64,000 nt of DNA from Doryteuthis pealeii (Eukaryota; Mollusca; Cephalopoda; Myopsida; Loliginidae). The translations under genes were made by a program, and so were the position numbers. The stretch covers positions 14,644,727 through 14,708,726 of the forward strand of contig CM042145.1 of the NCBI GenBank assembly GCA_023376005.1, given 5' to 3'. This document shows positions 20,671-31,042 of this stretch, one piece after another; within the stretch, counting starts at the first letter, position 1; each line of letters begins with the position of its first letter. The notes below the pieces were generated by a model. The model did no database searches, was not told where the DNA came from, and was given only the letters and a program-made list of their open reading frames with translations.

Positions 20671-22065
20671 TACTACGCACTGTCAATGAAAGGGTTATTT
20701 TCAGTCTCTATGCTCTTCCGAATTTTTTTAGCCTTTTTTTCAGGAAAATAAACTTGTTTTTCATTTGAATTCTTTATTCATTTTCATTTATTGTAAGGTT
20801 TTAAGATATTTTTATTTTCATAAAACGTGTTTTTTTGTTTTTTCTGAAAAAAAATGAATTTATTTTATAATGTAAAACCAGAAAACATCGAATTACATCA
20901 TTTTTTTTAAAAAGTTTTACAAAGTTAAATTTGCCCCCCACCTCTTCAAGCATATCAAAACACGTTGTTGGCACCTGCTGTTAATTTGGAGGGAACGTTC
21001 GTTAATTTAAAATATAATGAAACTTTCGGTATTTACGTTTAATATTTTTTTTAAATCCAAGTTATGTACCATTTCTACTTCAAAAATTATTTTCAATATT
21101 TTTTAATAAAATATCTTAATAGAATCTCATAATTTATATCCAGTATCATTAGTTGACTTTTTGAAGAATTTATGTGATTTCTCTTATTGACAGTGCGTTT
21201 AGAAGTAGAAATTTCCGTAACTTATTTAGTTTTGTGTTTTAATAAAATCTATCGAGTGACTGAAAACATAAAATGACTGTTTGATTTTTAAAGAAAAAAA
21301 ATGTAAAGATTCGTGCATATTAAAATAATTGTTAATAAAAATGTATATAAAATTAAATATAGAATCGTTTTATTTATAAATATAAATGTAAATAAAATAA
21401 AATTCGTAAATAAAGAAAAATATTTGTAGAACCAGAAATTTACATGATTCAAAGCTGTTGTTTTTTTTATTCAAAACTTTCAATTTTCTAAGCTAAAAAA
21501 TATTACTTTTTAAAGGTAAAATAATTGTTTCATAGCTGTGTACTTGTTAAACGGAGAGAATTTTGTTTTCATAAAAATTTGTGGGCGTGTCTAAATATAG
21601 AATCGTTTTATTTATAAATAAAAATGTAAATAAAATAAAATTCGTAACTAAAGAAAAAATGTTTGTAGAAACCAAAATTTACATTACTCAATGATGTTTT
21701 CTTTATTTAAAACTTTCAATTTTCTAAGCAAAAAATGTTACGTTTTAAAAGTAAAATATTTGTTTGGTCCTGGAAGTACTGGCTGTACTTTTTGTTTTCA
21801 TAAAGATCTGTGAGCGTGTCTAATAGGCTGGACTCGAGCGAATGGCAATTGATCGGACCAAAAAAGTGGCAGTTGATCGTACCAAAAAAGTATTACCGAC
21901 ATAATTGTTTTCTTGTGCATATTCAATAACCTATTATTGGTCTTTTAACGATTTTTGTAAGATTTATATTTTTGTGTAAGTTTCAGAATAACTCCGGAAT
22001 ATTTTTTAGGTGAACTTATAGTGTAACTGAAGCAAAGAAAAGACAATAAGTATTACAAATATTGT

Positions 22066-22170
22066 CAAGAATCAAACATTACTATTCAACAATAAAAATT
22101 ACAAATTCTTTTAAAAATATTAATATATCGTGGATCGGACAAATTTTTAGTTCACCTGAATTCTAAAATT
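22066..22170. repeat. Inverted-repeat arm A (partner 23,030-23,125)
   Basis: 'ttactattcaacaataaaaa' and 'agttcacctgaattctaaaa' recur as reverse complements at 23,030-23,125. The pairing crosses, rather than nests within, the B arms. Confidence 0.75.
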
Positions 22171-22217
22171 CAGTGTTATATTATATTTAAATACAAGTAA
22201 AAAATTCTATTTGTACA

Positions 22218-22955
22218 CTAGGTACCACCAATTTGACCCTGTGCAATTTACCCCCCTACATTTAACACATTGAAACTTGCAGAAAAAAATAATATTTTGT
22301 TGAAAAGATTTTTTCCATTCGAAAGAAAAAACATTAAACAAACTCCTGATGATTTTTTAAATTTTTTATCAGCTTACGAAAATAATGAAAATTATGATTG
22401 AAAAACAATGTTTTCATTTTTGCACTGTTAAATCAACTGAAATTTAACGTAGCTAAAAACAAGTTACGATAAGAGGACTTTTTTAAAATTCTATGAAAAA
22501 TCAATTAATAATCTGATTTTCCCGAAAATTTCCATAAATGTTTACCATTGGATGTAAATACATCTGAAATAGTTTTTTTCTAAAATATATTAGGGGAAAT
22601 ATTTTTTACCAGGTCTATTCCCCCCCCATTTTATTTTATGAGATAAAAAAAAATGACGCGTCAAAAAAATTTTTTTTCTTTTTTTCTATAAAGATAAGAG
22701 TCTAAATAACTATATCAATGAAATTGTATGAATGTACAAGGTCTAGTTTTTTGAGGAAAAATTAATGAAATCGGAAATAAAAAGTGCAAAAAAATGTCAT
22801 AATATTAATATTTGAAAACTTTTTTTTGATTTTATAATTGGTATGTACTATATTCTATTAAATTGTCAACAAAAAAAAAATTTTTTTTAAGAAATTAATT
22901 TTTAAGAGATTTTCAATCTTTTGTGTGATTAAATATTTTTATTTTCTGCGTGAAA
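22218..22955 (+). repeat. RepB, left arm of a 2.1-kb inverted repeat
   Basis: Starts taggtaccaccaatttgacc and pairs over its whole length with 23,632-24,378 read backwards. Another RepB copy is at 2,610-3,150. No ORF. Confidence 0.85.
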
Positions 22956-23029
22956 TAAATTAAATTTTTTTTTTTTTCCTGCGTCAAAAAATCGAATTTT
23001 TCACGGATATTTAAAAATATGAATTTTAT

Positions 23030-23125
23030 AATTCAGGTGAACTAAACATTGGTCCGATACGAGCTCGATTAATATTTTTAAAAGAATTTGTAATTTTTGT
23101 TGTTGAATAGTAATGTGTGATCCTT
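23030..23125. repeat. Inverted-repeat arm A'
   Basis: Reverse complement of 22,066-22,170, containing 'aattcaggtgaactaaacat' and 'tgttgaatagtaatg'. Confidence 0.75.
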
Positions 23126-23399
23126 AGAATGTACGGAAGAACATTGCTGACATTTGTTTTACAAAGAGACGAGACGCTTCTAAGTAACCAAAGTTTGTTC
23201 CTGTTAGGCTGACAGTGTTAGCGTGAAAAAAATTATTTTATTTAACTTTTTTCAATAATTAAAATAAAAAGTAAGTATAATAGATTATTTTATCAGTTTT
23301 TCTCTTAGAAAAAATATTCAAATTTTCATTCCATACTTTTACGGGTTAATCGTAAAAGGGAAATAATTAGTAACTTTTCTGTCTATATTACGGTCTGAA

Positions 23400-23605
23400 A
23401 ATTACCCTTTAGCATGTAATACGGGCAGGTTTGTTTATTTTTTAAGATAACGATGTAATTTTTCCCAATCGGATAATTTGATCTTTGAATTAACTATTTT
23501 TCTTTGTAACAACCCTGTACGATCTTTTTTTTACGAGATTTTTGATAAACAAAGTTCGGAAATATCTATTTCCGTTTTATTCAAGATGGCATAAACGGTC
23601 TGGTG
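23400..23605 (+). repeat. RepC copy
   Basis: Same orientation as 3,180-3,395 ('ggataatttgatctttgaat'), inverted to 19,760-19,975. Confidence 0.75.
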
Positions 23606-23631
23606 GTACCTATGTACACACAAAAAAGATT

Positions 23632-24378
23632 TTTAAATATTAAAACAACAAAATTATTTAAGCACACAAAAGATTTAAAATCTCTTAAAAATTAATTTCT
23701 TTAAAAAAAATTTTTTTCTTGACAATTTAATAGAATATAGTACATATCAATTAAAAAAGAAAAAAAAAAGTTTTCAAATAATAATTTTATGACATTTGTT
23801 AGCACTTTTTATTTCAGAATTCATAATTTTTTTCTACAAAAACTACTGCCTTAAATTTTATACAAATCTATTGATATAGTTATTCAGACTCTTATCTTTA
23901 TAGAAAAAAGTAAAAATCGTTTTTTTCCGGTTCATTTTTTTCATATCTCACAAAATAAAATGCGGTGGGGGGTAGACCTCGTAAAAAAAAAAAAATATTC
24001 CCCTAATATATTTTAGGAAAAAACTTTCAGACATATTTTCATCAAAAGGTAAGTAATTATGGAAATTTTCATGAAAATCGGACCATTAATTGATTGTTCA
24101 TAGAATTTTTTTAAAATCCTCTTGTCATAACTTGTTTTTGGCTACGTTAAATTTCAGTTGATTTAACGGTGCAAAAATGAAAACATTGTTTTTTCAATCT
24201 TAATTTTCATTATTTCCGTGAGCTGAATTTTTTTAAAAAATCATCAGGAGTTTTTTTATGTTTCTTCTTTCAAATAGACAAAGAATTTTCAAGATAATAT
24301 CAACCTTTATGCAAGTTTCATTATGTTAAATATAGGGGGGGAGGGGTAAATTTCACAGGGAAAATTGGTGGTACCTAA
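23632..24378 (-). repeat. RepB, right arm of the 2.1-kb inverted repeat
   Basis: Ends gaaaattggtggtacctaa. Full-length reverse complement of the 22,218 arm, with scattered mismatches and poly(T)/poly(A) length differences. Confidence 0.85.
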
Positions 24379-24514
24379 TAAACTCCAGCTTAAAAAAATG
24401 AATGAGTGAATAGTTAAGATAAAAAAAATACTATCTCATCGATGTCAGAAAATATGTAGATTTTTTCTAAAATAAAACATACATAAATATGTTTAGGCAC
24501 TGCCAAAGTTCCCA

Positions 24515-24735
24515 TAAAATCCGTATTTTACAAAATAAATTTAACCCCACCCATTGAAAAAAGTTACCAAAAATCAGTTTTGAAATAAAATAACTAATGC
24601 ATCATAGCATTAATTCATTGATAAATCAACACTGAAAATTTCATTAAAATCGGATAATTCCCTGATTTTTGGTAAAAATTTTTTCAATTGGGGGGTTAAA
24701 TTTATTTTGTAAAAACGGATTTTACGTCAAATTAG
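24515..24735. repeat. Hairpin with arms of about 65 bp
   Basis: 'ttttacaaaataaatttaac' and 'accaaaaatcag' are mirrored as 'ccctgatttttggtaa' and 'ttaaatttattttgtaaaaa'. The loop is about 90 bp. Confidence 0.8.
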
Positions 24736-24754
24736 ACAGCGTTCATGGCCAGGT

Positions 24755-24981
24755 TTACGATATATTTGAGGAAAATGACTGAAAAAAGTTTAAAATGTAT
24801 TAAAAATGAATTACATGGATAATATTATTTTGCTTTTTATTTATTTTTTTTTTTTTTTACTAATGCTCATTATGTTACTACTTTTCGACTTAGACAACAA
24901 TTTGACCTTAAATAATCGATTTAATTAATTTCAATTCGTTTTTAAAATGAAAAACAGACAACATTTTGGCAGTGTCTAGTT
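24755..24981 (+). repeat. RepDR copy 2, interrupted at its end by a hAT element
   Basis: Direct repeat of 19,341-19,530. The homology runs into the target site gtctagtt, where the hAT element is inserted. Confidence 0.8.
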
Positions 24982-25584
24982 CAGTGGTTCTCAAACTTTA
25001 TACAGTCTGGGCACACTTACAGTGCTAGAGATACTTGATACAGATATACAAAATAGGACTAATATGTTATTAAGTTAACTGTTAAATATATTAAAAAAAT
25101 AACACATTTAACAAAAGCAAACTTAACATACCTCTATGAAGTTTATTAATTCCTGTGTTAATGAGAAACATGAGCTTGATGAGACCTTGCGATTTCTTCA
25201 ATGTTTGGTCTTATGTTTGAGAGATAAACTCTCATTTCTTTATCAATGCATTGAAGAGTTCCTCTCTTTTTACACTTAATTGTTGCGAGGGTTGAAAATC
25301 CCAGTTCACATAAATATGAGGTGGAAAATTGCAATAAAATAATTTTTCTCAATAAAATTGTTTAAAACTTGTGTTTTTATTTAGTTGCAAGAAAAATAAC
25401 TTATAACTATCATAATAATGTTGCATCGAAACAAGCAGAGCGTTCATAAAGAAATGGTATAATATAGTAACTTAGTATACATTTGCTTTTCATATTTGGA
25501 TAGATTTTCAGGAATACTATGGAGCGCACCTGAAAAAGCTCTGGGGTGCACCAGTGCACCCAGGGCACTGTTTGAGAACCACTG
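24982..25584 (-). mobile_element. Short hAT element with exact 8-bp target duplication
   Basis: The 603-bp element begins cagtggttctcaaacttt and ends tgtttgagaaccactg, the classic hAT terminal inverted repeat. It is flanked by gtctagtt on both sides (24,974-24,981 and 25,585-25,592). It retains only the C-terminal dimerisation part of a transposase on the minus strand. Confidence 0.95.
25148..25360 (-). pseudogene. hAT transposase C-terminal dimerisation domain fragment
   Basis: The frame reads LLQFSTSYLCELGFSTLATI, later LQCIDKEMRVYLSNIRPNIE and QAHVSH-stop. This is the hAT C-terminal (hATC) signature, closest in style to ZBED5/FAM200-type transposases (FSTSYLCE.GFS, MR..LS...P.IE). The BED finger and the catalytic RNase H-like core are absent, so it cannot transpose by itself. 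Whether the peptide is expressed is unknown. Confidence 0.85.
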
Positions 25585-25592
25585 GTCTAGTT

Positions 25593-26954
25593 TAATAACA
25601 GGCACAATTATTAGGAGTACCAACAAAGAAGATGGTTGATTGTTTGTTTTCCGAGATGAAGAGTTAGCGTTGATAAGTGGTTATACAAAATGTCTTGCAT
25701 GGTGTAATGATTAGCAAGTTTGAATTTCACTAGGTTGGTTGGTTGGTTGGATTTTACAGGATGTCAACTCATAATTTCACTAGGTACTGCAAACAACTAA
25801 ACAAAATCTTAGTAAATAAACTAGACAAAATGTGAACCGTTATGTCACCCATTCAGTTCTGGGTAGATAATTGAGATCGGGGAAAAGTAAGTTTGCAAAA
25901 CGAATTAAATCTAAAAAAAAAAAAAAGTACAGAGAATAAAAAAAAAAAAAATCAAAATCATTTTATAAGATTTCTAAGAAAGGGAACGCTTGACCTAATT
26001 TAAATCTAAATGGACCTGATTCTTGGAATTCTATTAAGAGCCAAGATGTTGAGAAGCTAAGGGCTGGCTGCTGATAAAAATTAAAATATAAATAAAGTAG
26101 GAAATTCTCACACTCTCCAATCTCTCTCTTTACACTCACAGAGAAACTAACATATATAAGGATGAGTTAATCAAGATATGTATAGAGAGGGGGAAAGTGA
26201 CAGGCAGAATATAGTGTAAGAGATTTAGGTCAGTTTTTGACTTAAATGCAAATTATGACTAATTAGAATGGAATTTTTTTCAAACAAAACTCAATCCTAG
26301 AACTAAGGAATATTTTAGTATATATTTTGTGTCATTAAGCTGAAAGAAAGCCTTTAGAAAACAATCATTGATTCACTCAGCTTTAGTATAATAATAGATA
26401 AATGTCTCCAAATACCTGAAAAACTTGTGTTTTGTTTAGGCTGTTAGTTCTGTGGTTTAAGCTTACTTGTGGTTGTGTCTAAATTTCAATATAGTTAGTT
26501 CTTCCTTCTTGTGGGTTGGTAAGCTGAAAGGAATTTAGGATAAGAAGCAAAAGGAACAAAAATGAGATGACTTAGGGTAAGACTTTTATTAGTTGATTCA
26601 CACTATTTCTATGAGGGGACATATTTCCCCGAGCAAGTCTTTTTATTTATTTTTTTAATGTTTTATTTAATTTTGTTTTATTTTTGTTTTATCTATTTTT
26701 ATTTGGTTTAATTTCATTTTTATTAATCACCACAAACTAAAAGTGCAAATGACCTTTTTCTTTCATGAAATTTACTTATAAATGTGGGGGTGAGATCTAG
26801 TTACTTAAACTGTTTATGTATATTTTGTTTAAATCAAATTGAATTAAAAATTATTCTGCTCTGGTTAAAAAAAATGTCATACAATAATTAATTATACAAC
26901 GCTTTTATCTGATTTTATGTTAGTGTAAAACAGTAAAAAATGACATTGTAGCAA
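25593..26954. other. AT-rich sequence, no gene recognised
   Basis: Contains a SINE-C-like scrap (25,700-25,720), a (GGTT)n RepF-end scrap (25,733-25,760), poly(A) runs, and a segment at 26,430-26,640 resembling 27,330-27,560 ('aagctgaaaggaatttagga' against 'aagctgaaaaaggaattca'). The latter pair may be diverged LTR or MITE copies. Confidence 0.5.
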
Positions 26955-27208
26955 GGATTTTCAGACCATATGACCTTTAGGCATCCCTTTTGCGATTTCG
27001 TTTTATAAGGACATTTTTTTCATTTACACCACCAAAATCTGGTTGTTTGTTAGGGGTTAGGGTTAGGGGTTAGTTTTATAATTAAAAAAAAAAAAACTTT
27101 AAAAATCATCTGTTAACAAACAACCGGATTTTGGCAGTGTAAATGAGAAAAATGTCCTTATGAAACGAGATTGCAAAAGGTCATATGGTCCGATTTTTCT
27201 TAGCCCAA
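26955..27208. mobile_element. MITE-T copy 1: hairpin element with TTAGGG-rich loop
   Basis: Arms 26,957-27,050 and 27,112-27,205 are inverted repeats ('agaccatatgacctttaggc', 'ggttgtttgtta'). Next to the loop lies ttaggggttagggttagggg (27,050-27,073), then an A-rich spacer. Two further copies are at 58.04 and 62.37 kb. No ORF. Confidence 0.88.
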
Positions 27209-27734
27209 TAACCTTAAAATACACTAACTTAGAGAATAAAGCAATTTTCTGTCAAATTTACAATTTAATAATGTGAGGTCTGCATTTGCGCTCACCTCAA
27301 ATATTTGTGGGGTGGCAAGAGGTTTAACGTTTTAGGTTTAAAAGGTAACTGGTTATTCCTGGTGCATGTTCCTAGGGTTTGCTTTTTACACCATCTTATT
27401 TGGTGGTCAAGCTGAAAAAGGAATTCAAGGGAAGAAAAAGGAAGAGACAAAGACAAAAGCTAGTTTTATGATTTAGGCTTTATTCTCGGGTCATAGCCAC
27501 CACGTGGTAAGAAAATTCCTTCCTGACCAGTAGTTGTATCTCTCCCCAGATAAGGCCTAAGTCTGAATGGCCGAGTTGGAAGTGGTCCTTTTACCAGCGC
27601 ATGCTCAGTGGGTTATTCAGGTGTGAAGGCTCATGGGAGTTTGTTATTTTTTAAAAATCTCCACAAATTATTATCATTCAAGAGAGATAACTATTAAATG
27701 CACTTTACAAATATACCCTATGAATAATGAAGAG
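27209..27734. other. No gene recognised
   Basis: Includes the 27,330-27,560 segment that resembles 26,430-26,640, with the 'ggctttattctcgggtcata' block. Possibly a minus-strand LTR end; not proven. Confidence 0.4.
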
Positions 27735-27878
27735 TACTGTCCAGCTAGGAAACTCAAAGTTCCTGTTTCGATACTGGCCCATGCCAACTCAGCGTAGGAG
27801 TAGCACAGGGTACTGTCCAGCTAGGAACCTCAAAATTCCTGGTTCGATACTGGCCCTTGCGTAGGAGTAGCATGTTTG
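27735..27878 (+). mobile_element. SINE-B head, tandemly duplicated
   Basis: 'tactgtccagctaggaaact' and 'ttcgatactggcccatgcc' are repeated about 77 bp later. The second copy ends in 'gtaggagtagcatg', where it joins mariner sequence. Confidence 0.7.
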
Positions 27879-28210
27879 GCCTCCGAACTCCCCAGATCTT
27901 AACCCCATGGATTATTATGTATGTGGCACTGTCGAGAAAGACACCAATCGCCATGCCAGTACTACAAAAGCCCAGTTAATCTACAGAATTAAGGTAGTTT
28001 TTGAGACCCTTCCCAGGGAAATTGTAACATCAGTTTGCTCCAGATTCCGGTGCAGGATTGAGGCTGTGATCGACGTTAATGGTGGTTATTTGAGTGAAAC
28101 TTGTTGACAGTAGTGTAATTTCCATGCCTGTTGAATTCATTAAATTTTGTAGTTACAAAGCACTTTTTCTTTTTCTTTATGAAACTGTCAAATTTATACC
28201 GAACACCCTG
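27879..28210 (+). pseudogene. Tc1/mariner transposase C-terminus with right TIR
   Basis: The plus frame reads FGLRTPQILTPWIIM-like bases in one frame and, in the transposase frame, WPPNSPDLNPMDYYV, then VCSRFRCRIEAVIDVNGGY and a stop at 28,107. SPDLNP.DYYV holds the third acidic residue of the DDD/E site. The right end ccgaacaccctgta is a mariner-type terminus followed by TA. The left two thirds are missing and it is fused to SINE-B at about 27,878. Confidence 0.8.
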
Positions 28211-28741
28211 TATATGCTCTATCTTGGATATCAAGCATTCCCTCTGTAGTTACTTAATATTTAAACACAGGATTTCAATTCATTTGTGTATGTGTTACTT
28301 AGGTTAATGGGTCAATCTTGATGATACTTGATGGTATTGGGAGTCCATGGACATCCCACTCCAAAAAATTCCTGGAGTATTTAATTAAAAATCAATCAGG
28401 AAGATCTTATTTGTATAGAAAGCAAATAAAACTAGTATCTGCAGGAGGGTCCACTCCCATGAGGAAGAGGAAATCTGGAGAAATCAGAAATGACCTATTT
28501 TATATACAGATATCTAGGGAAATCGTGATAAAACTTGGCATGTAAACCCCTTTCACCTCAAGGAGTGTTTTAAAAGTATCTGCAAGAAGTGGAATGCAGA
28601 GGTAGGGCTGCGGTAGAGTAACCCACACGCCTGGAGGTTTTGGGAACATTTTAATATAAAATTTATCAAAATTCATCAAGGAAGCAAGTAAAATTGGCAT
28701 CTGCAAGAGCGTCCCACTCCACTTGTGAGAACATGGAAAAT
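28211..28741. other. Unclassified sequence
   Basis: Holds a 75-codon frame on the plus strand (28,318-28,545) and an 82-codon frame on the minus strand (28,500-28,748) without recognised domains. An internal similarity ('atctgcaggagggtccactc' and 'atctgcaagagcgtcccact', about 250 bp apart) suggests an old tandem repeat. Confidence 0.4.
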
Positions 28742-29103
28742 TGGACACATAGCCTAGTGGATAAAGGAGTTAAGTTAAGATAGTTCTAAGTGAGTTATCT
28801 CTAGACTGTAGGTTCAATCCTGGTCAGGGGCAGCAATAACATAGAATAATAATTAACACAGCTTAACACCTGTACTCCAGCTATGGTTAGCAGAATGAGA
28901 ACAGGATACCCCCGTGGACTGAATAAAGGGTTAGGTTCAAAGTTCTGTGATGACTTCTGATTACGACAAGAAGGTTCCCGATTCCGAGAAGATTCCTGAG
29001 TCCGACAAGAAATACCTGAAGAAGGCTGGAGGGCACATCGGCTGAAACGTTGTACAGATAACAATGAAGATGAGGACAATACTCCGAATAATACAAATAG
29101 TAC
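28742..29103 (+). mobile_element. SINE-D copy 2
   Basis: Head 'gcctagtggataaaggagtt', B box ggttcaatcc (28,811), body 'tggactgaataaagggttag' and the tail 'tacctgaagaaggctggagg'. Its 3' end is cut by the solo LTR at 29,104. Confidence 0.82.
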
Positions 29104-29536
29104 TGTAAGGGCAGTCTCCCTTTTCTGAGGGTTTTGGTAAATCTCCTGTGTCTGGAGACCCAAGGGTGGTCACGTGACACAGGAACCCAAGGAGGGAACC
29201 CTCTTCTTCTGATGCCACTGAACAAGCCTGGACGTGCTCGTCACTTCTCCCCAGCAGACACCTATGGTGCATGCCAGACGCCACAGACATGACACTGCTC
29301 ACAGTAAGTGGTTTCCACCTATTTTGTAAATGAACATTACTGTGTTGTTGGGACTCTTGTGACATTTCATAGTCTGGGGAACTTCGTTCCTATATACATG
29401 TTATATTAAAGCTTTTTAAACGTAACTAACGTGTTTGTCGTTTTTCCTAACCGAAGTGTTCAACATTGGGTATTTATCCTTCAGGTAACCCAATGTTTTA
29501 TAAGAACCCGAGATAATACTCGGTGAACCTCTTATA
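29104..29536 (+). mobile_element. Solo LTR-like element, uninterrupted copy
   Basis: Starts TGTAAGGGCAGTC, ends CCTCTTATA, and is about 431-433 bp. It is flanked by tagtac on both sides (29,098-29,103 and 29,535-29,540); because the element may itself end in TA, the duplication is 4-6 bp. It contains attaaagc, a possible poly(A) signal. The second copy at 36,056 is split by a Gypsy element, and this copy shows the empty site gacatttcatagtctgggg (29,362-29,380). Open frames crossing it are not genes. Confidence 0.75.
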
Positions 29537-29671
29537 GTACTAACTTGGAAAAATGTTGGAAGTAAATCAATAAGACATGATTAATTTGTACAGAAAGCAA
29601 ATAGAATGAATTTTTGTTTAACAAAATCTGCTTTAGTATATTATTTTTTTATCACCAGGTATTTCTAATAT

Positions 29672-29985
29672 ATAAAATTAGTATTATTTGGATTATTCAG
29701 ACTATTGTCCTCATCATTATTGTTATCTGCACAACATTTTGGCTGATGTGCACTCCATCCTTCTTCAGGTATTTCTGGTTGGACTCGGGAACCTTCTCGA
29801 ACTCAGGAACCCTCTCCTCGAAATTGAGAACCTTCTCTTCGAACTCGGGAACCTTCTTGTCATAATTGGGAGCCTTGTGGAACTTTGAACCTAACCCTTT
29901 ATTCAAATTATGGGGGTAGACTGTTCTCATTCCACTAACCATAGCTGGGGTACAGGTGGTAAGCTGTGTTGATTACTCTAATTAC
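29672..29985 (-). mobile_element. SINE-D copy 3
   Basis: Minus orientation: tail 'cagactattgtcctcatcat' first, then four to five gaaccttctcgaactc-type units (29,780-29,880), then 'accctttattcaaattatgg' and 'ctaaccatagctggggtaca'. The head with A and B boxes is cut off. Confidence 0.75.
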
Positions 29986-30155
29986 ATCAAGAAGGTTCCC
30001 AATTTCGAGGAGGGGTTTCCGAGTTCAAGAAGGTTCCCGAGTCCGAAAAGAAATACCTGAAGAAACCGGAGTACACATCAGCTGAAACATTGTGCAAATA
30101 ACAATAAAGATGAGGACAATAGTCTGAATAATCTAAATAATACAAATTATTAAGC
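29986..30155 (+). mobile_element. SINE-D copy 4 (3' part)
   Basis: Plus orientation, directly abutting copy 3 to form a head-to-head inverted pair. Contains 'gttcaagaaggttcccgagt' and 'atacctgaagaaaccggagt'. Confidence 0.72.
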
Positions 30156-30206
30156 CTCATGTCAAAAATTCAGTGAAATAATTAAATTAAAATTAAATTA
30201 TTAGTG

Positions 30207-30231
30207 AAATAATAATAATAATAATAATAAT
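30207..30231. repeat. (AAT)n microsatellite
   Basis: About eight units. Confidence 0.9.
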
Positions 30232-30272
30232 CACTAATTAGGACTGAGCCTATTCTAGTAGTGACCACCCCA

Positions 30273-30509
30273 AGCAGAGTTTAACATGTTTGAATTCAGA
30301 ATTTTCCTTCTCCTAGACTGGTTGCCTAGCCAAAATTAAAGAACCTTGTCTGCCCTAGTATTTGCCCATAGCTAGAGGGAGAGTAATTGGATTCATACCT
30401 TTCCCAAGAGTATTAGCGCTATGTGAACTGTAGCTTCATCCAGGATTTGAACCCGGGTTGACGAGTCCATTTCCTACAACTCTAACCATTACACCACATG
30501 CCTCCAACT
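30273..30509 (-). mobile_element. SINE-A copy
   Basis: Complete at the head end: the minus strand reads ggaggcatgtggtgtaatgg and gggttcaaatcctgg (A and B boxes). The tail part is truncated at 'aagcagagtttaacatg'. Confidence 0.85.
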
Positions 30510-30832
30510 GATAATATATAATTAGCTTTGTTTGTTTGCATGTTACTGCATGCACAATAGTTCAAAAGCAGATTAAATTTCCCCCATCCCTGTAAACAAG
30601 AAAAGTGAATGGTAGTAGTTCGAAGATGACATATGTAGGGTGCAGCAGGTAACAGCTAAAGGTAGGGCTGACAAACAATTACAATGTATGGCAGCTATCA
30701 TTGTTAAATGTGCATCAGGGCGTTCAGTCATTCAGAAAGGAAAATCGATGTGCAACTTTATTGTAAGAACTGCACGGACAAAAAACATACAACAGCTACA
30801 GCAGGAATTGAGGAATCTAAGGAAGCAATATA

Positions 30833-31042
30833 TATTTACCAACCCGTCCGCACGAGCAGGATGTGGCACAAGGTCAATTTCTTAAGCAGAGTTTAACAGG
30901 TTTTCCTTCTCCTAGACTGGTTACCTAGCCAAGGTTAAAGAGCTCAATCTGCCCTAATATTTAACCATAGCTGGAGGGAGAGTAATTGGATGCATATAAG
31001 GTATTAGCACTATGTGAAATGCCAACAGCCTCATCCAGGATT
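30833..31042 (-). mobile_element. SINE-A copy, tail part (interrupted)
   Basis: 'tatatttaccaacccgtccg' to 'cagcctcatccaggattt'. Head separated by the RepF insertion. Confidence 0.82.

Larger units (their letters stand above)
20058..21909. mobile_element. Large foldback element with long terminal inverted repeats
   Basis: Left arm 20,058-20,346 (ends tacttatttggtacgatcaa) pairs with right arm 21,603-21,909 over about 290-300 bp, including 'gcctattagacacgccc' and 'tacagccagtactcccagg'. Inside, a 130-170-bp module appears three times in alternating orientation (20,401-20,525; 20,560-20,670 inverted; 21,203-21,300). The centre is a near-perfect hairpin around 20,543. A direct duplication of about 240 bp occupies 21,355-21,595 and 21,596-21,830. 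No transposase is visible. Confidence 0.8.

Noticed and set aside
20058..21909. Polinton/Maverick or other virus-like large DNA transposon
   Set aside because: Long inverted termini are present, but the element is under 2 kb and has no polymerase, integrase or capsid frame.
28801..29365. Three overlapping minus-strand ORFs of 112-134 codons, and similar ones at 36,011-36,312
   Set aside because: They run across the solo LTR and SINE-D and appear again wherever the LTR copy is. No protein signature.
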